Positions 37,470-46,373 are shown, numbered from the stretch's first letter. The stretch is DNA of 64,000 nt from Sulfitobacter sp. M05 (GCF_029285175.1 NZ_JABEDH010000006.1:1-64000); one strand, 5' to 3'. Made by a program: numbers and translations. The notes: generated by a model not told the origin, from the letters alone.

Positions 37470-39797
37470 GTGGGTTTTATGAATTTAGTTCTTAATCAAG
37501 AAAACCGGCCAGCTATCCTGACCACTATGTTGGGAGAAACGGAACTGGTGCTGTTGCGTTTCACCGGACAGGATGCGGTGAATGATCTGTTTGAATATCG
37601 GATCGAGGCAGTATCGCTGAAGTCGGATATTGATCTGAACGCGCTGATGGGCACCCACGCGCATGTGGCGTTCTCCAACCAGCTGCACGGGCCGCGGTTT
37701 TATGACGGGATCATCACGGATGCTGAAACGCTGGGAGTCGGGGATGGTGGTTACCTTTACTCGCTGACTTTACGACCGTGGTTGTGGCTGGCGGATCAAC
37801 GCCAGAACCAGCGGATTTTCCATAATAAAACAGTCGTCGAAATTATCGAGGAAGTCTTTGCCGACTGGGCCGAGGCATCACAGCCGCTGTTTGATAACCG
37901 TCTGTTGCAGGATTACCCGGTACTGGAATACACGGTGCAATTTGGCGAAACTGACCGTAATTTCATTTGCCGCCAGATGGAACGTTTTGGCATTAACTAT
38001 TGCTTTGATCATCAGGCTGGGGCGCACACGCTGGTGATGACGGACGACCCGCTGAGTTTTAGCGCCATCGCAGGGGGCACGCGGGATTACTACAACTCAG
38101 TTGATGATCATAATGCCGATGACGAACATTTCTGGGACTGGCGGTCCGGCAGGGGGCTGACCACTGGTGCGGTCAAGCTTACTGATTTTAACTTCAAAAC
38201 ACCCAAGGCCGCGATGCAGGTCAGCCAGCTTTCGGGGCGTACCCATCCGCATGGGCAGATTGAGTCCTATGCCTATCCGGGTGATTATCTTGAGGCGGGG
38301 ACCGGCAAGGGACTGTCTCAAACGCGGCTTAAACAAATCGAATCTGCCGATCACCGGCAGCGCATTGTCGGCAACGCCCCTTCGCTGTCATCTGGGTTGG
38401 CGCTGGACCTGACCGGTGATGAAATTCCTGGGCGCAAGCCGGGCACGCTGATCTGTCTGGAAGCGCGCCACAGCTATTCCGCCAATGGCTATCAATCAGG
38501 CGGTTCAGGCGGCGACACGGCGTCATTCAGCGGCGAATATGTGCTGACACCGGTGGATGCACCCATCCTGCCGCCGCGCACGACATATATCCCCCGTATC
38601 CACGGGCCACAGACTGCTATGGTTGTGGGTGAGGGCGAAATTGACTGTGATGAATATGGGCGGGTTCTGGTGCATTTCCATTGGGATTTGCAAAAAGCCT
38701 ATTCGATGCGTTGCCGCGTCTTGCAGCATTCTGCCGCTGGTGAATATGGCGGTATGGTCATTCCGCGGATCGGCATGGAGGCGGTGGTTGAATTCCTTGA
38801 GGGGGATCCGGATAAGCCGCTGGTCACCGGCTGTGTGTTTAACGGCAAGACGGATCGGCCCTATTCCCTGCCGGGGCATAAAACGAAACATGTGATCCGT
38901 GCAGATACACATGAAGGGTCCGGCTTTAACGAGATCAGCTTTGAAGCACAGGCCGGTCAGGAAAACATGGCGATCCATGCACAAAAGGATCAGACGATCC
39001 GCGTGCTGAATGACCAAAGCGCCAATATCTCGGCCAACCGTGTGGAACAGATCGGGGCTAATGCCTCGCTTAATGTTGCGGCAAACTCGATGGAAAGGGT
39101 TGGCGCAAACAAGAACATTTCTGTCGGTGGTGGTGGCATGGGCTTGCTGAAAATGCTGATGCCGCTGGTGCAGGCTGGCGGCAAGTTCATGAAAAAAGGG
39201 GCCAACAAAGCTGGATCAGGAGCAGGCGTTGGTGGCTTTGCGGGGATCGTTGCAGGCGTGTCTGATTTGCCAAACGAGTTGGCCGCGATTGCGATGAAGG
39301 GGCAATTCACCGGCTCTGGTGGCCACCGGAACGCGGGTGGTGCGGACCAGCTGGGCAAGGGTGCCACCATGGCGCGGTTGTTGCAGATGATCATGCCGTC
39401 CTCGGGGACAATGAATGTCACGGTAGAGAAATACAAAAAGGAAACCGTTGGCGCAGGATCAACCGAGCAGGTTGGTTTGGCGAAAAACGTCCTGGTCGGC
39501 AATGTATTGACCACCTCTGTGGGCAAGCTGATGCAGACCAAAGTGGGCGAGGACTACGACCTTGAGACCAAGAAATCCATCTTCAGCCGCACCCGCAAGC
39601 ATACGCTGCACGCCAAGGATAAATTTGTGATTGGTGGCCCCGGCGGCACGATCATCATCGACAACAGCGGGATCACAATCAAGACCAAGCACCTTAAGGT
39701 GAAATCGCCCAAAGTTGATTTTACATCCGGTGCGCCGGATCAGGTGGATGCGTTGAAATCGGACAAGCCGTTCGCGCAGGATTGTAAGGGGAAGTAA
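37470..39797 (+). CDS. vgrG: T6SS spike protein VgrG (TssI)
   Basis: 775 residues from a GTG; an ATG at 37479 is an alternative. The gp27-like part (1-370) contains FGETDRNFICRQMERFGINYCF; the gp5 OB-fold carries the GEIDCDEYGRVLVHFHWD signature and RVLQHSAAGEYGGMVIPRIGMEAVVEF. The needle follows from about 470. Between about residues 549 and 650 a Gly/Ala-rich, partly hydrophobic insertion (GGGGMGLLKML ... LPNELAAIAMK) interrupts the needle repeats, which resume at NVTVEKYKKETVG. There is no enzymatic C-terminal extension, so this is not an evolved VgrG. It is followed 3 bases later by a DUF4123 adaptor gene. Confidence 0.96.
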   Translation: MGFMNLVLNQENRPAILTTMLGETELVLLRFTGQDAVNDLFEYRIEAVSLKSDIDLNALMGTHAHVAFSNQLHGPRFYDGIITDAETLGVGDGGYLYSLTLRPWLWLADQRQNQRIFHNKTVVEIIEEVFADWAEASQPLFDNRLLQDYPVLEYTVQFGETDRNFICRQMERFGINYCFDHQAGAHTLVMTDDPLSFSAIAGGTRDYYNSVDDHNADDEHFWDWRSGRGLTTGAVKLTDFNFKTPKAAMQVSQLSGRTHPHGQIESYAYPGDYLEAGTGKGLSQTRLKQIESADHRQRIVGNAPSLSSGLALDLTGDEIPGRKPGTLICLEARHSYSANGYQSGGSGGDTASFSGEYVLTPVDAPILPPRTTYIPRIHGPQTAMVVGEGEIDCDEYGRVLVHFHWDLQKAYSMRCRVLQHSAAGEYGGMVIPRIGMEAVVEFLEGDPDKPLVTGCVFNGKTDRPYSLPGHKTKHVIRADTHEGSGFNEISFEAQAGQENMAIHAQKDQTIRVLNDQSANISANRVEQIGANASLNVAANSMERVGANKNISVGGGGMGLLKMLMPLVQAGGKFMKKGANKAGSGAGVGGFAGIVAGVSDLPNELAAIAMKGQFTGSGGHRNAGGADQLGKGATMARLLQMIMPSSGTMNVTVEKYKKETVGAGSTEQVGLAKNVLVGNVLTTSVGKLMQTKVGEDYDLETKKSIFSRTRKHTLHAKDKFVIGGPGGTIIIDNSGITIKTKHLKVKSPKVDFTSGAPDQVDALKSDKPFAQDCKGK

Positions 39798-39800
39798 GCC

Positions 39801-40511
39801 ATGGACCTGCCTGAATTCATTTCCCCGCCGCCAGAAAAAGAAGCGGTCGAATTGGCGCTGGATGCGTTGATCTTTGATCCATTGGAAGCGGATGAGGCCA
39901 AACGGACGGAGGCCGAAGACGAAGAGACGCCACCGCTTAAGGCATATTTGCTGCTCGACGCTTCAATTAATCCCGACATTCCGATCTGCGTTGACGCATT
40001 TTCAGAACCGGCGCGTTGCCTGTTTGACGGTGCCGCCTTTGAAGACCTTGGCGATGTTGGGCCATGGCTGGTCGAGTTGCGCCGCTTCGGGGATGCCTGG
40101 GACTGGTTTGTCGAAGACGGCTATGGCCAGAACTGGGGCATCATCCTGCACACACGTCTGCCGCTGATGCGCCTGAAAACGCAGATGAAAAAGTTTATCA
40201 AGATTGAGGACGAGGACGGCCAGACCTATTTTTTTAAATACTATCGCCCGCAACATCTGAACGCCTATCTGCCGGCGTTTGATGAGGCGCAGAGGGTCAG
40301 TTTCCTGCGCGGGGTCGATGCGGTCTTTGCCGAAACTCATCAGGATTACGTGCATCTGCAACGCCACAAGTTGCGCCCGGATGGCAGCCTGCAAAGCCGC
40401 CATGTTGATTTGGTCGAAACCGGGATGCCGCTGCGCATTCAGCCACCTTCCGAAGAAGATGTCGCATTATTGCTGGCCAAGGCCGCACAAGACCCCGCGA
40501 CGGCCGGATGA
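39801..40511 (+). CDS. DUF4123 effector-loading adaptor
   Basis: 236 residues. The DUF4123 core is seen in KAYLLLDASINPDIP near residue 50, GPWLVELRRFGDAWDWFVEDGYGQNWGIIL, and FFKYYRPQHLNAYLPAF. Such proteins (Tec/TAP-1) help load effectors on VgrG or PAAR. Its place between vgrG and PAAR is normal, but no effector gene follows. Acidic N-terminus and helical C-terminus. Confidence 0.88.
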   Translation: MDLPEFISPPPEKEAVELALDALIFDPLEADEAKRTEAEDEETPPLKAYLLLDASINPDIPICVDAFSEPARCLFDGAAFEDLGDVGPWLVELRRFGDAWDWFVEDGYGQNWGIILHTRLPLMRLKTQMKKFIKIEDEDGQTYFFKYYRPQHLNAYLPAFDEAQRVSFLRGVDAVFAETHQDYVHLQRHKLRPDGSLQSRHVDLVETGMPLRIQPPSEEDVALLLAKAAQDPATAG

Positions 40512-40524
40512 AAGGAGCCACCTT

Positions 40525-40827
40525 ATGAGTAGCAAACCTCTCGCTATTTTAGGAATGATGCACGTCTGCCCCAAGGTTGAGCCGGGCCCGCGGCCCCATG
40601 TCGGCGGACCAATCATCACCGCCGGTCAAAGCCATGTCAAATTCAACGGCATCCCCTGGGCGGTTGAAGGAGGGGCAGCCCTTTGCACGGGTTTACCGGG
40701 GCCGGATAAGCACAAAAAAGGGTCTTCCAAGGTCAAAATCAACGGCAAAGGTGTGATGCGTATCGGTGATAGCACTGGCCACGGTGGCAAGATCGTGGCG
40801 GGTGTGCCCGTGATCAAAGTGTGCTGA
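40525..40827 (+). CDS. PAAR-domain spike-tip protein
   Basis: 100 residues; AAAGGAG lies 7 bases before the ATG at 40525, which decides the start. It is a single PAAR domain: HVCPKVEPGPRPHVGGPI at the front, ALCTG in the middle, and DSTGHGGKIVAGVPVIKVC at the end. Its His and Cys residues probably hold the tip zinc ion. It sharpens the VgrG spike and should carry cargo non-covalently, since it has no toxin extension. Confidence 0.92.
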   Translation: MSSKPLAILGMMHVCPKVEPGPRPHVGGPIITAGQSHVKFNGIPWAVEGGAALCTGLPGPDKHKKGSSKVKINGKGVMRIGDSTGHGGKIVAGVPVIKVC

Positions 40828-40907
40828 CGAGCGTCCCGGCATCTTTGTTTGCTGGATTTGCCGATTGATGGGCTGTTTTCCTCCCGGCTAGGCCGTATAT
40901 TTGCCAT

Positions 40908-41687
40908 ATGGCGGTTCAGATTTCGCACAGGATAGACAGGCGCGGCATGTACAACCCCAAAGGCAACGGCAAGGAGAAAGCGGTGCGCGAGGTGGCGTTT
41001 ACCGAAGCTGAACCGCCGGCTCATTTGCAAGGTATCGTTCACCGGTATCTGGAGTTGAACACCCACGGATCTCTGCCCGAAGCGTATCGCTTCCACGCCC
41101 TGCCGGATGGCTGCACCTATATTGTATTTGACCAGCTGACACGGCAAGTCGCTGGCGTGTCCCGCCTTCGGGCGCAGTCAGAAGAGTTTGATCTGGGCAG
41201 GAAATTTCATTTTATTAATATTCGATTGCTGCCCGGTGTCTGGCAGGGCGACCCGACCGAGGTAACCCACGGTATGGTCGACAAACCCTATTACGGGGCC
41301 TTGCCGCTGATCGAGGTAAACCGGAAACTGGAGAAACAGGGGTTTGAGCAAAGTCAGGATATTCTGTCGGCGCTGATGGATATGCTGGTGGCGCAAAAAC
41401 TGGTTGCCCCTAACCCTGTCACTGAAAGAATATTCCAAAATCTGGACGATATCTCCTCTGTGGCTGAGATGGCAGAATTGTCAGGTCTGTCGGCGCGTCA
41501 ACTGCAACGGATCTTGAAACGCACCACCGGTTTTACGCCACATGACTTCCTTAAGATATTGAGAATACAGCACTCCTTGAATGGCGGTGACATATGGTCT
41601 TATGCGGATCAAAGCCACTTCATCCACTCGTTTCGTAAAGCGACGGGATATACTCCGGGGAAATATGCCCGCAAATTCGATGTCTGA
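40908..41687 (+). CDS. AraC-family transcriptional regulator
   Basis: 259 residues. The N-terminal part (30-150) contains FHALPDGCTYIVFDQ and RKFHFINIRLLPGVWQ, the DUF6597-type sensor common in AraC proteins. The C-terminal HTH_18 spans about 180-259, with MAELSGLSARQLQRILKRTTGFTP and DQSHFIHSFRKATGYTPGKY. Start uncertain: an ATG at 40947 is possible and neither start has a clear ribosome site. It lies 80 bases after the PAAR gene and upstream of a VOC gene on the same strand; the target could be either. Confidence 0.88.
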   Translation: MAVQISHRIDRRGMYNPKGNGKEKAVREVAFTEAEPPAHLQGIVHRYLELNTHGSLPEAYRFHALPDGCTYIVFDQLTRQVAGVSRLRAQSEEFDLGRKFHFINIRLLPGVWQGDPTEVTHGMVDKPYYGALPLIEVNRKLEKQGFEQSQDILSALMDMLVAQKLVAPNPVTERIFQNLDDISSVAEMAELSGLSARQLQRILKRTTGFTPHDFLKILRIQHSLNGGDIWSYADQSHFIHSFRKATGYTPGKYARKFDV

Positions 41688-41756
41688 AATCTACAATACA
41701 GGGGGCAGGCCCCTTGGTATCCAAGTGTCAGAACAACACATGAATTGGAGATTGAG

Positions 41757-42137
41757 ATGACAAAGATGAACGCAGTTGCCTGGTTTGATATCTATGTGGA
41801 CGATTTGGATCGGGCCGTAAAATTTTACGAAACCGTATTGGGCCAACAGTTGGAGGCCATGGGTGATCCGACCGGTGAAACCCAGATGATGAGTTTTCCT
41901 GCCGATATGGGGGCGTATGGAGCTGCGGGTGCGCTGACCAAATCACCCCATGCCGGACCGGGTGTCGGGGGCACCATTATCTATTTTTCTGCACAGGACT
42001 GTGCGGTTGAACAGGCGCGGGTCGAGGAGGCGGGCGGCAAGGTGATCCGGCCCAAATTTTCGATCGGGGAATACGGTTGGGTGGCCTTATGCCAAGACAC
42101 TGAAGGCAATATGTTCGGCTTGAATTCGATGCAGTGA
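41757..42137 (+). CDS. VOC-family (glyoxalase/bleomycin-resistance fold) protein
   Basis: 126 residues from the ATG at 41757, chosen because GGAG sits 6 bases upstream. It has a single VOC module pair: WFDIYVDDLDRAVKFYETVLG at the N-terminus and VGGTIIYFSAQDC, GKVIRPKFSIGEYGWVALCQDTEGNMFGL at the C-terminus, close to YdcI/PhnB-like VOC proteins. The DTEGN motif with the final FGL is typical. Substrate unknown. Probably co-transcribed with the AraC gene; a strong terminator follows. Confidence 0.85.
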   Translation: MTKMNAVAWFDIYVDDLDRAVKFYETVLGQQLEAMGDPTGETQMMSFPADMGAYGAAGALTKSPHAGPGVGGTIIYFSAQDCAVEQARVEEAGGKVIRPKFSIGEYGWVALCQDTEGNMFGLNSMQ

Positions 42138-42155
42138 CAACAGCAATGAAGGTTA

Positions 42156-42190
42156 ATGGGCGGCCCGTAGGGTCGCCCATTTGCATTTTT
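42156..42190 (+). terminator. Intrinsic terminator after the VOC gene
   Basis: An 11-base stem (42156-42166 with 42170-42180, one G-U pair) closes on a GTA loop and is followed by ttgcattttt. It begins 19 bases after the VOC stop and separates it from the sulfur operon. Confidence 0.85.
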
Positions 42191-42219
42191 AATGTCCCCC
42201 AAGAAAAAGAATTGGTTTC

Positions 42220-42273
42220 GGTGACATTGTCACCAAGGTCTCCGGAGATTTGGGTTAAACATATGTTTATAAC
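42220..42273 (+). promoter_or_regulatory. Palindrome cluster, candidate operator of the sulfur operon
   Basis: Three perfect dyads lie in tandem ahead of the DUF2892 gene: ggtgac-att-gtcacc (42220-42234), tctccggaga (42239-42248) and taaacatatgttta (42256-42269). The last overlaps a possible -10 (tataac, 42268-42273). Sulfide operons of this kind are often repressed by ArsR-type persulfide sensors (BigR/SqrR) that bind AT-rich dyads over the promoter; no such regulator gene is in the window. Confidence 0.55.
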
Positions 42274-42291
42274 TTATCGATGGAGTGAGAC

Positions 42292-42501
42292 ATGGCAACG
42301 AACATGGGAAAAATCGACCGCGGCTTGCGGCTCGTTATTGCGGCGGCACTTCTGTTTGTCGCCTTTGGCACTGCGATGTTGGGGTCGGGTATTTTGTTCT
42401 GGATCGCACTGGTTGTCGCGGGTGTGTTCACATTGACAGCTTTTGTCGGCAACTGCCCGCTCTACCGGATTGTGGGCCTTAAGACATGTCAGGACTGCTG
42501 A
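42292..42501 (+). CDS. DUF2892 small membrane protein
   Basis: 69 residues with two membrane helices (about 12-30 and 34-52). The start TNMGKIDRGLRLVIA and the end GNCPLYRIVGLKTCQDC are typical DUF2892 (YgaP membrane domain) sequence. The C-terminal Cys cluster fits persulfide chemistry. First gene of the sulfur operon. Its TGA overlaps the ATG of the next gene. Confidence 0.9.
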   Translation: MATNMGKIDRGLRLVIAAALLFVAFGTAMLGSGILFWIALVVAGVFTLTAFVGNCPLYRIVGLKTCQDC

Positions 42502-42935
42502 TGATCGAAACGGCGTTTACACCTCTTGCTTCTCTGGTTGGCGGGGTCCTGATTGGCCTTGCTGCCACTCTTCTGATGCTGGTTGCCGGGCGCGTCATGG
42601 GGGCAACCGGCGTTCTGGCCGGTATCGTCCAACCGGCCTCCGCTCAGGATTTTGGTTGGCGGGTGGCTCTTTTGGCGGGGATGGTTTCAGGACCGGCGGT
42701 GGTCTGGTTGATCTCTGGTGACATGCCGGCGTTACAGGTGCCCAACTCAACCGCAGCTTTTGTGATCGGTGGCCTGATCGTGGGGTTCGGTGTTACTTTT
42801 GGTTCGGGGTGTACTTCGGGTCATGGTGTTTGCGGATTGGCGCGGCTTAGCCCCCGATCCCTTGCGGCAACCCTGACATTTATGGCCTGTGCCTTTGTCA
42901 CCGTGTTTGTCATTCGCCACGTTATCGGAGGCTGA
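42501..42935 (+). CDS. YeeE/YedE-family sulfur transporter, first half
   Basis: 144 residues from the ATG at 42501 (TGATG junction, AGGA 6 bases upstream); an ATG at 42486 is less likely. About four helices. VGFGVTFGSGCTSGHGVCGLARLSPRS is the conserved Cys-bearing YeeE motif (in parts: GSGCTSGHG). Full-length YeeE/TsuA takes up thiosulfate; here the two halves are separate genes, as in other sulfide-oxidising operons. The second half starts 4 bases later. Confidence 0.92.
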   Translation: MIETAFTPLASLVGGVLIGLAATLLMLVAGRVMGATGVLAGIVQPASAQDFGWRVALLAGMVSGPAVVWLISGDMPALQVPNSTAAFVIGGLIVGFGVTFGSGCTSGHGVCGLARLSPRSLAATLTFMACAFVTVFVIRHVIGG

Positions 42936-42939
42936 GCAT

Positions 42940-43371
42940 ATGAAGTTGATCGCAATTTACTTTATCGGGATTATCTTTGGCGTAGGGATTTCGATCTCAG
43001 GCATGGCCAACCCGGCGAAGGTTTTGAATTTCTTTGATGTTTTCGGAACATGGGATCCGTCGTTGATGTTTGTGATGGGTGGTGCGCTGCTCACGACGTT
43101 CATCGGGTATAAATTGGTTTTCGGGCGCAAGGCACCGATTTTCGACGGTACGTTCAGGGTACCGACATCCCGCAGCATTGATGCCAAACTTGTTGGCGGC
43201 TCAGCGGTGTTTGGGATTGGCTGGGGTATCGCAGGGTTCTGTCCGGGCGGTGCCCTGCCGGCCCTCGGCACTGGACGCTGGGAAGCTTTTGCTTTTGTCG
43301 GCGCACTGATTGCCGGCATCGTTATTGCGCGATGGATCATGAATCGGCAGCCCGCAGCAGAAGCTGCTTAA
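42940..43371 (+). CDS. YeeE/YedE-family sulfur transporter, second half
   Basis: 143 residues from the ATG at 42940, with GGAGG 8 bases upstream (a longer frame from 42889 starts inside the previous gene). Four helices; the start FGVGISISGMANPAKVLNFFD and the motif GIAGFCPGGALPAL are the second-half YeeE signatures with the conserved Cys. Works with the preceding half to move a reduced sulfur compound across the inner membrane. Confidence 0.92.
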   Translation: MKLIAIYFIGIIFGVGISISGMANPAKVLNFFDVFGTWDPSLMFVMGGALLTTFIGYKLVFGRKAPIFDGTFRVPTSRSIDAKLVGGSAVFGIGWGIAGFCPGGALPALGTGRWEAFAFVGALIAGIVIARWIMNRQPAAEAA

Positions 43372-43523
43372 CGCCCGCCATTGGGTGGGTGTCAAAACGC
43401 AAACAAGGGAAAGCTACCGTCGACCTGCGAGATGTTGGTTGCGGCGGCAAACCCCTGAAATGATGATGAAACAAGAAGGCGTGGCGGCCACATGGTCCTG
43501 CCTGCGCACCCGGAGGAGAGAAA

Positions 43524-44408
43524 ATGTCTGACTACCCTGTAAATATGGATATCAAACCCGACGTTCAGGCGCTGTTTGACGAGGCCACGAACACAATCAG
43601 CTATATCGTCAAAGATCCTTCGTCCAACGCCTGTGCCATCGTGGATAGTGTGATGGACATCGATTATGCCGCTGGGCGGATCACCTATGGCCATGCGGAT
43701 GAACTGATCCGCCGGATCGAAACGCAGGGCCTTAAGCTGGAGTGGATCATCGAAACCCATGTTCACGCGGACCATCTGTCGGCGGCCCCCTATATCCAGC
43801 AGAAACTGGGTGGTAAAATCGGCATCGGTTCAAAAATTCTTGTGGTTCAGGACACCTTTGGCAAGGTTTTTAACGAAGGCACCGAATTCCAGCGCGACGG
43901 AAGCCAGTTCGACCGCCTGTTTGAAGACGGCGATACCTATATGATTGGCAATATGCAGGCCTTCGCCATCTATACGCCGGGACATACCCCTGCCTGTATG
44001 GTGCATGTAATGGGCGATGCCGCTTTTGTCGGTGACACGCTGTTCATGCCTGATGGTGGCTCCGCGCGCTGTGATTTTCCGGGCGGCAGCGCAGAAGAGC
44101 TGTACGAGAGTATTATGAAAGTGCTGGCCCTGCCGGATGAAACACGGCTGTTCATGTGCCACGACTATGGGCCGAACGGGCGGGATATTGCGTGGGAAAC
44201 CACTGTCGTTGATGAAAAGGAACACAACATCCATGTTGGCCGTGGCAAAACCAAGGAAGATTTCATCAAGTTCCGCACAGAGCGTGATGCCCAGCTTGAT
44301 ATGCCAAAGCTGATTATTCCGTCCCTTCAAGTGAACATGCGCGCAGGTGAGGTACCGACCGATAAGGATGGTGTACCGATGCTTAAGGTGCCGGTGAACG
44401 CACTTTAA
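43524..44408 (+). CDS. Persulfide dioxygenase-like MBL-fold protein
   Basis: 294 residues, GGAGGAGA 6-10 bases before the ATG. Metallo-beta-lactamase fold with HVHADH (His79, His81, Asp83, His84), TPGHTPACMVH, GDTLFMPDGGSARCDFPGG and LFMCHDYGPNGRD. These match the ETHE1/Blh branch, which oxidises glutathione persulfide to sulfite using one Fe(II). It follows the YeeE genes and precedes the SQR fusion, so sulfide would go to persulfide to sulfite. A 152-base gap without a clear terminator precedes it. Confidence 0.93.
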   Translation: MSDYPVNMDIKPDVQALFDEATNTISYIVKDPSSNACAIVDSVMDIDYAAGRITYGHADELIRRIETQGLKLEWIIETHVHADHLSAAPYIQQKLGGKIGIGSKILVVQDTFGKVFNEGTEFQRDGSQFDRLFEDGDTYMIGNMQAFAIYTPGHTPACMVHVMGDAAFVGDTLFMPDGGSARCDFPGGSAEELYESIMKVLALPDETRLFMCHDYGPNGRDIAWETTVVDEKEHNIHVGRGKTKEDFIKFRTERDAQLDMPKLIIPSLQVNMRAGEVPTDKDGVPMLKVPVNAL

Positions 44409-44409
44409 C

Positions 44410-44424
44410 TGGCGCAAGGCGCCA
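44410..44424 (+). terminator. Short hairpin after the persulfide dioxygenase gene
   Basis: tggcgc-aag-gcgcca begins 1 base after the stop. A 6-base GC-rich stem without a T-run, so it may slow or partly stop transcription or protect the mRNA end; weak call. Confidence 0.3.
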
Positions 44425-44612
44425 CAGGAAACCCGGTTCCGGTGCCCGCCGTTTATGCAAGCTGCGTGGTTTGCCGTAGGAATGCGAGACCTCAAGGCTG
44501 TGATCCTTGGGGCCAAGAATAGCACCCTGAGGGCTGGCTTTGTCTGACCGTAAACTTAACCACGATGGCCGCCTGGCCGTTGCAGATGCTGGCCGAAATT
44601 AGGGGTAAGAAC

Positions 44613-46292
44613 ATGAATTTGAAGAAATTGACTGACAAGGTTACCGTCAGTCCTCAGATCACAGCCGAAGATATGACCGCGATCAAGGCGGCAGGTTTTC
44701 GTGCGATTATTTGCAACCGGCCTGACGGCGAAGGTGCCGATCAGCCCTCATTCGGAGAGATCGAGGCAGCGGCAAAAGCGGCGGGCATTGAGGCGCGGTA
44801 TGTGCCCGTTCAAAGCGGCATGGTGAAAGATGATGATGTTGCCGCCTTTGCCGAAGCGATGGGCCAAATGCAGCGCCCGGTGCTTGCTTATTGCCGCACA
44901 GGCACACGCTCAGCGACGCTTTGGTCCTTTCATGAATCCCAGAAACGCCCGATGCCGGAAATCCTCGCGGCGACCAAGGCCGCCGGATACGATATGAACG
45001 GGGTGGCGCGGCGCATTGCCAACGGGGGCAAGACGCCCACCGATACAGGGGATGCACAGTTCGAAGTTGTTATTGTCGGGGCAGGGGCCGGTGGCATTTC
45101 TGTTGCTGCCAGCCTGAAGTCACGCCAGCCCGATCTGAAAATCGCAGTCATTGATCCGGCTGACATTCACTATTATCAGCCCGGTTGGACCATGGTCGGC
45201 GGCGGTATCTTTGATCCCCAGTCCACGGCCAAGACCATGGGCAGTCTCATTCCCGAGGGTGTGCATTGGATCAAATCCGCGGTTGCGGCTTTTGAACCGG
45301 AGAAGAACGCGGTCATTCTGGATGGCTGCCGTGTGGTGAAATATGACCGTCTGGTGGTTTGTCCGGGCCTGAAACTGGATTGGAACGGCATCGAGGGGCT
45401 GGAGGAGACCCTGGGCCGCAACGGGGTCACGTCCAACTATCGCTATGATCTGGCACCCTATACCTGGGAGCTTGTCCAAAACTTGGAATCGGGGCGTGCG
45501 CTGTTCACCCAGCCGCCGATGCCGATCAAATGTGCCGGCGCCCCGCAAAAAGCGATGTATCTGTCGGGGGATGCATGGTTTCGCAAAGGCGCGCTCAAGG
45601 GCATTGATATTCAGTTCATGAATGCCGGCGGCGTGTTGTTTGGGGTCAAGGACTATGTGCCGGCCCTGATGGAATATATTGAAAAATACGACGCGACGTT
45701 GAACTTCTTCCATACGCTTGTGCGGGTCGATGGCCCGGCCAAACAGGCGACGTTCAAAGTGGCGAAACCGGACACTGATGCAACGGAAGTGACGGTAGAT
45801 TTCGATATGATGCATGTCTGCCCCCCGCAAAGTGCGCCGGACTTCATCAAGGTATCGCCTTTGGCGGATGCGGCGGGTTGGGTCGATGTTGACCAGACCA
45901 CCCTGCGCCACAAAGCCTATGACAATATCTGGTCGCTTGGCGATGTGATGAACGCCCCCAATGCCAAGACCGCCGCCGCCGCACGGATGCAGGCACCAAC
46001 AGTGGCGGACAATATCGTTGCTGACATCGCCGGTCGCTCTGCCGTGGCGCAATACGACGGTTATGGATCCTGCCCACTGACGGTGGAACGCGGCAAGATT
46101 GTTCTGGCTGAATTTGGCTATGGTGGTGTTCTCAAGCCAAGCTTTCCGTCTTTCCTGTTGGATGGCACAAAGCCAAGCCGTGCGGCATGGTTCCTTAAAG
46201 AGACCTTGCTGCCGCCAATCTACTGGAAGGCCATGCTGAAAGGTAAAGAATGGATGGCCAAGCCGCAAAGGCTGGAAGTCGCAAACAAATAA
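44613..46292 (+). CDS. sqr: DUF442 sulfurtransferase-sulfide:quinone oxidoreductase fusion
   Basis: 559 residues from the ATG at 44613 (AGGGG upstream; an in-frame start at 44565 lacks one). Residues 1-110 are a TIGR01244/DUF442 domain with a Cys-phosphatase-like loop YCRTGTRS (Cys94), a likely persulfide carrier. From about 150 is a type II SQR: FAD motif VVIVGAGAGGISVAASL, then KCAGAPQKAMYL, VCPPQSAPDFIK and the ADAAGWVDVDQTTLRH segment shared with mitochondrial SQOR. It oxidises sulfide, passes electrons to quinone, and hands sulfane sulfur to the dioxygenase. Membrane-associated by its C-terminal hydrophobic helices. Confidence 0.93.
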   Translation: MNLKKLTDKVTVSPQITAEDMTAIKAAGFRAIICNRPDGEGADQPSFGEIEAAAKAAGIEARYVPVQSGMVKDDDVAAFAEAMGQMQRPVLAYCRTGTRSATLWSFHESQKRPMPEILAATKAAGYDMNGVARRIANGGKTPTDTGDAQFEVVIVGAGAGGISVAASLKSRQPDLKIAVIDPADIHYYQPGWTMVGGGIFDPQSTAKTMGSLIPEGVHWIKSAVAAFEPEKNAVILDGCRVVKYDRLVVCPGLKLDWNGIEGLEETLGRNGVTSNYRYDLAPYTWELVQNLESGRALFTQPPMPIKCAGAPQKAMYLSGDAWFRKGALKGIDIQFMNAGGVLFGVKDYVPALMEYIEKYDATLNFFHTLVRVDGPAKQATFKVAKPDTDATEVTVDFDMMHVCPPQSAPDFIKVSPLADAAGWVDVDQTTLRHKAYDNIWSLGDVMNAPNAKTAAAARMQAPTVADNIVADIAGRSAVAQYDGYGSCPLTVERGKIVLAEFGYGGVLKPSFPSFLLDGTKPSRAAWFLKETLLPPIYWKAMLKGKEWMAKPQRLEVANK

Positions 46293-46373
46293 CCCCCCTC
46301 TTTTTCCCCCAATGCACGATGAATGGCGGGCGTCACAGCCTTGCCCCGCCCCTGCTAGTTTCTGGACATCAAG

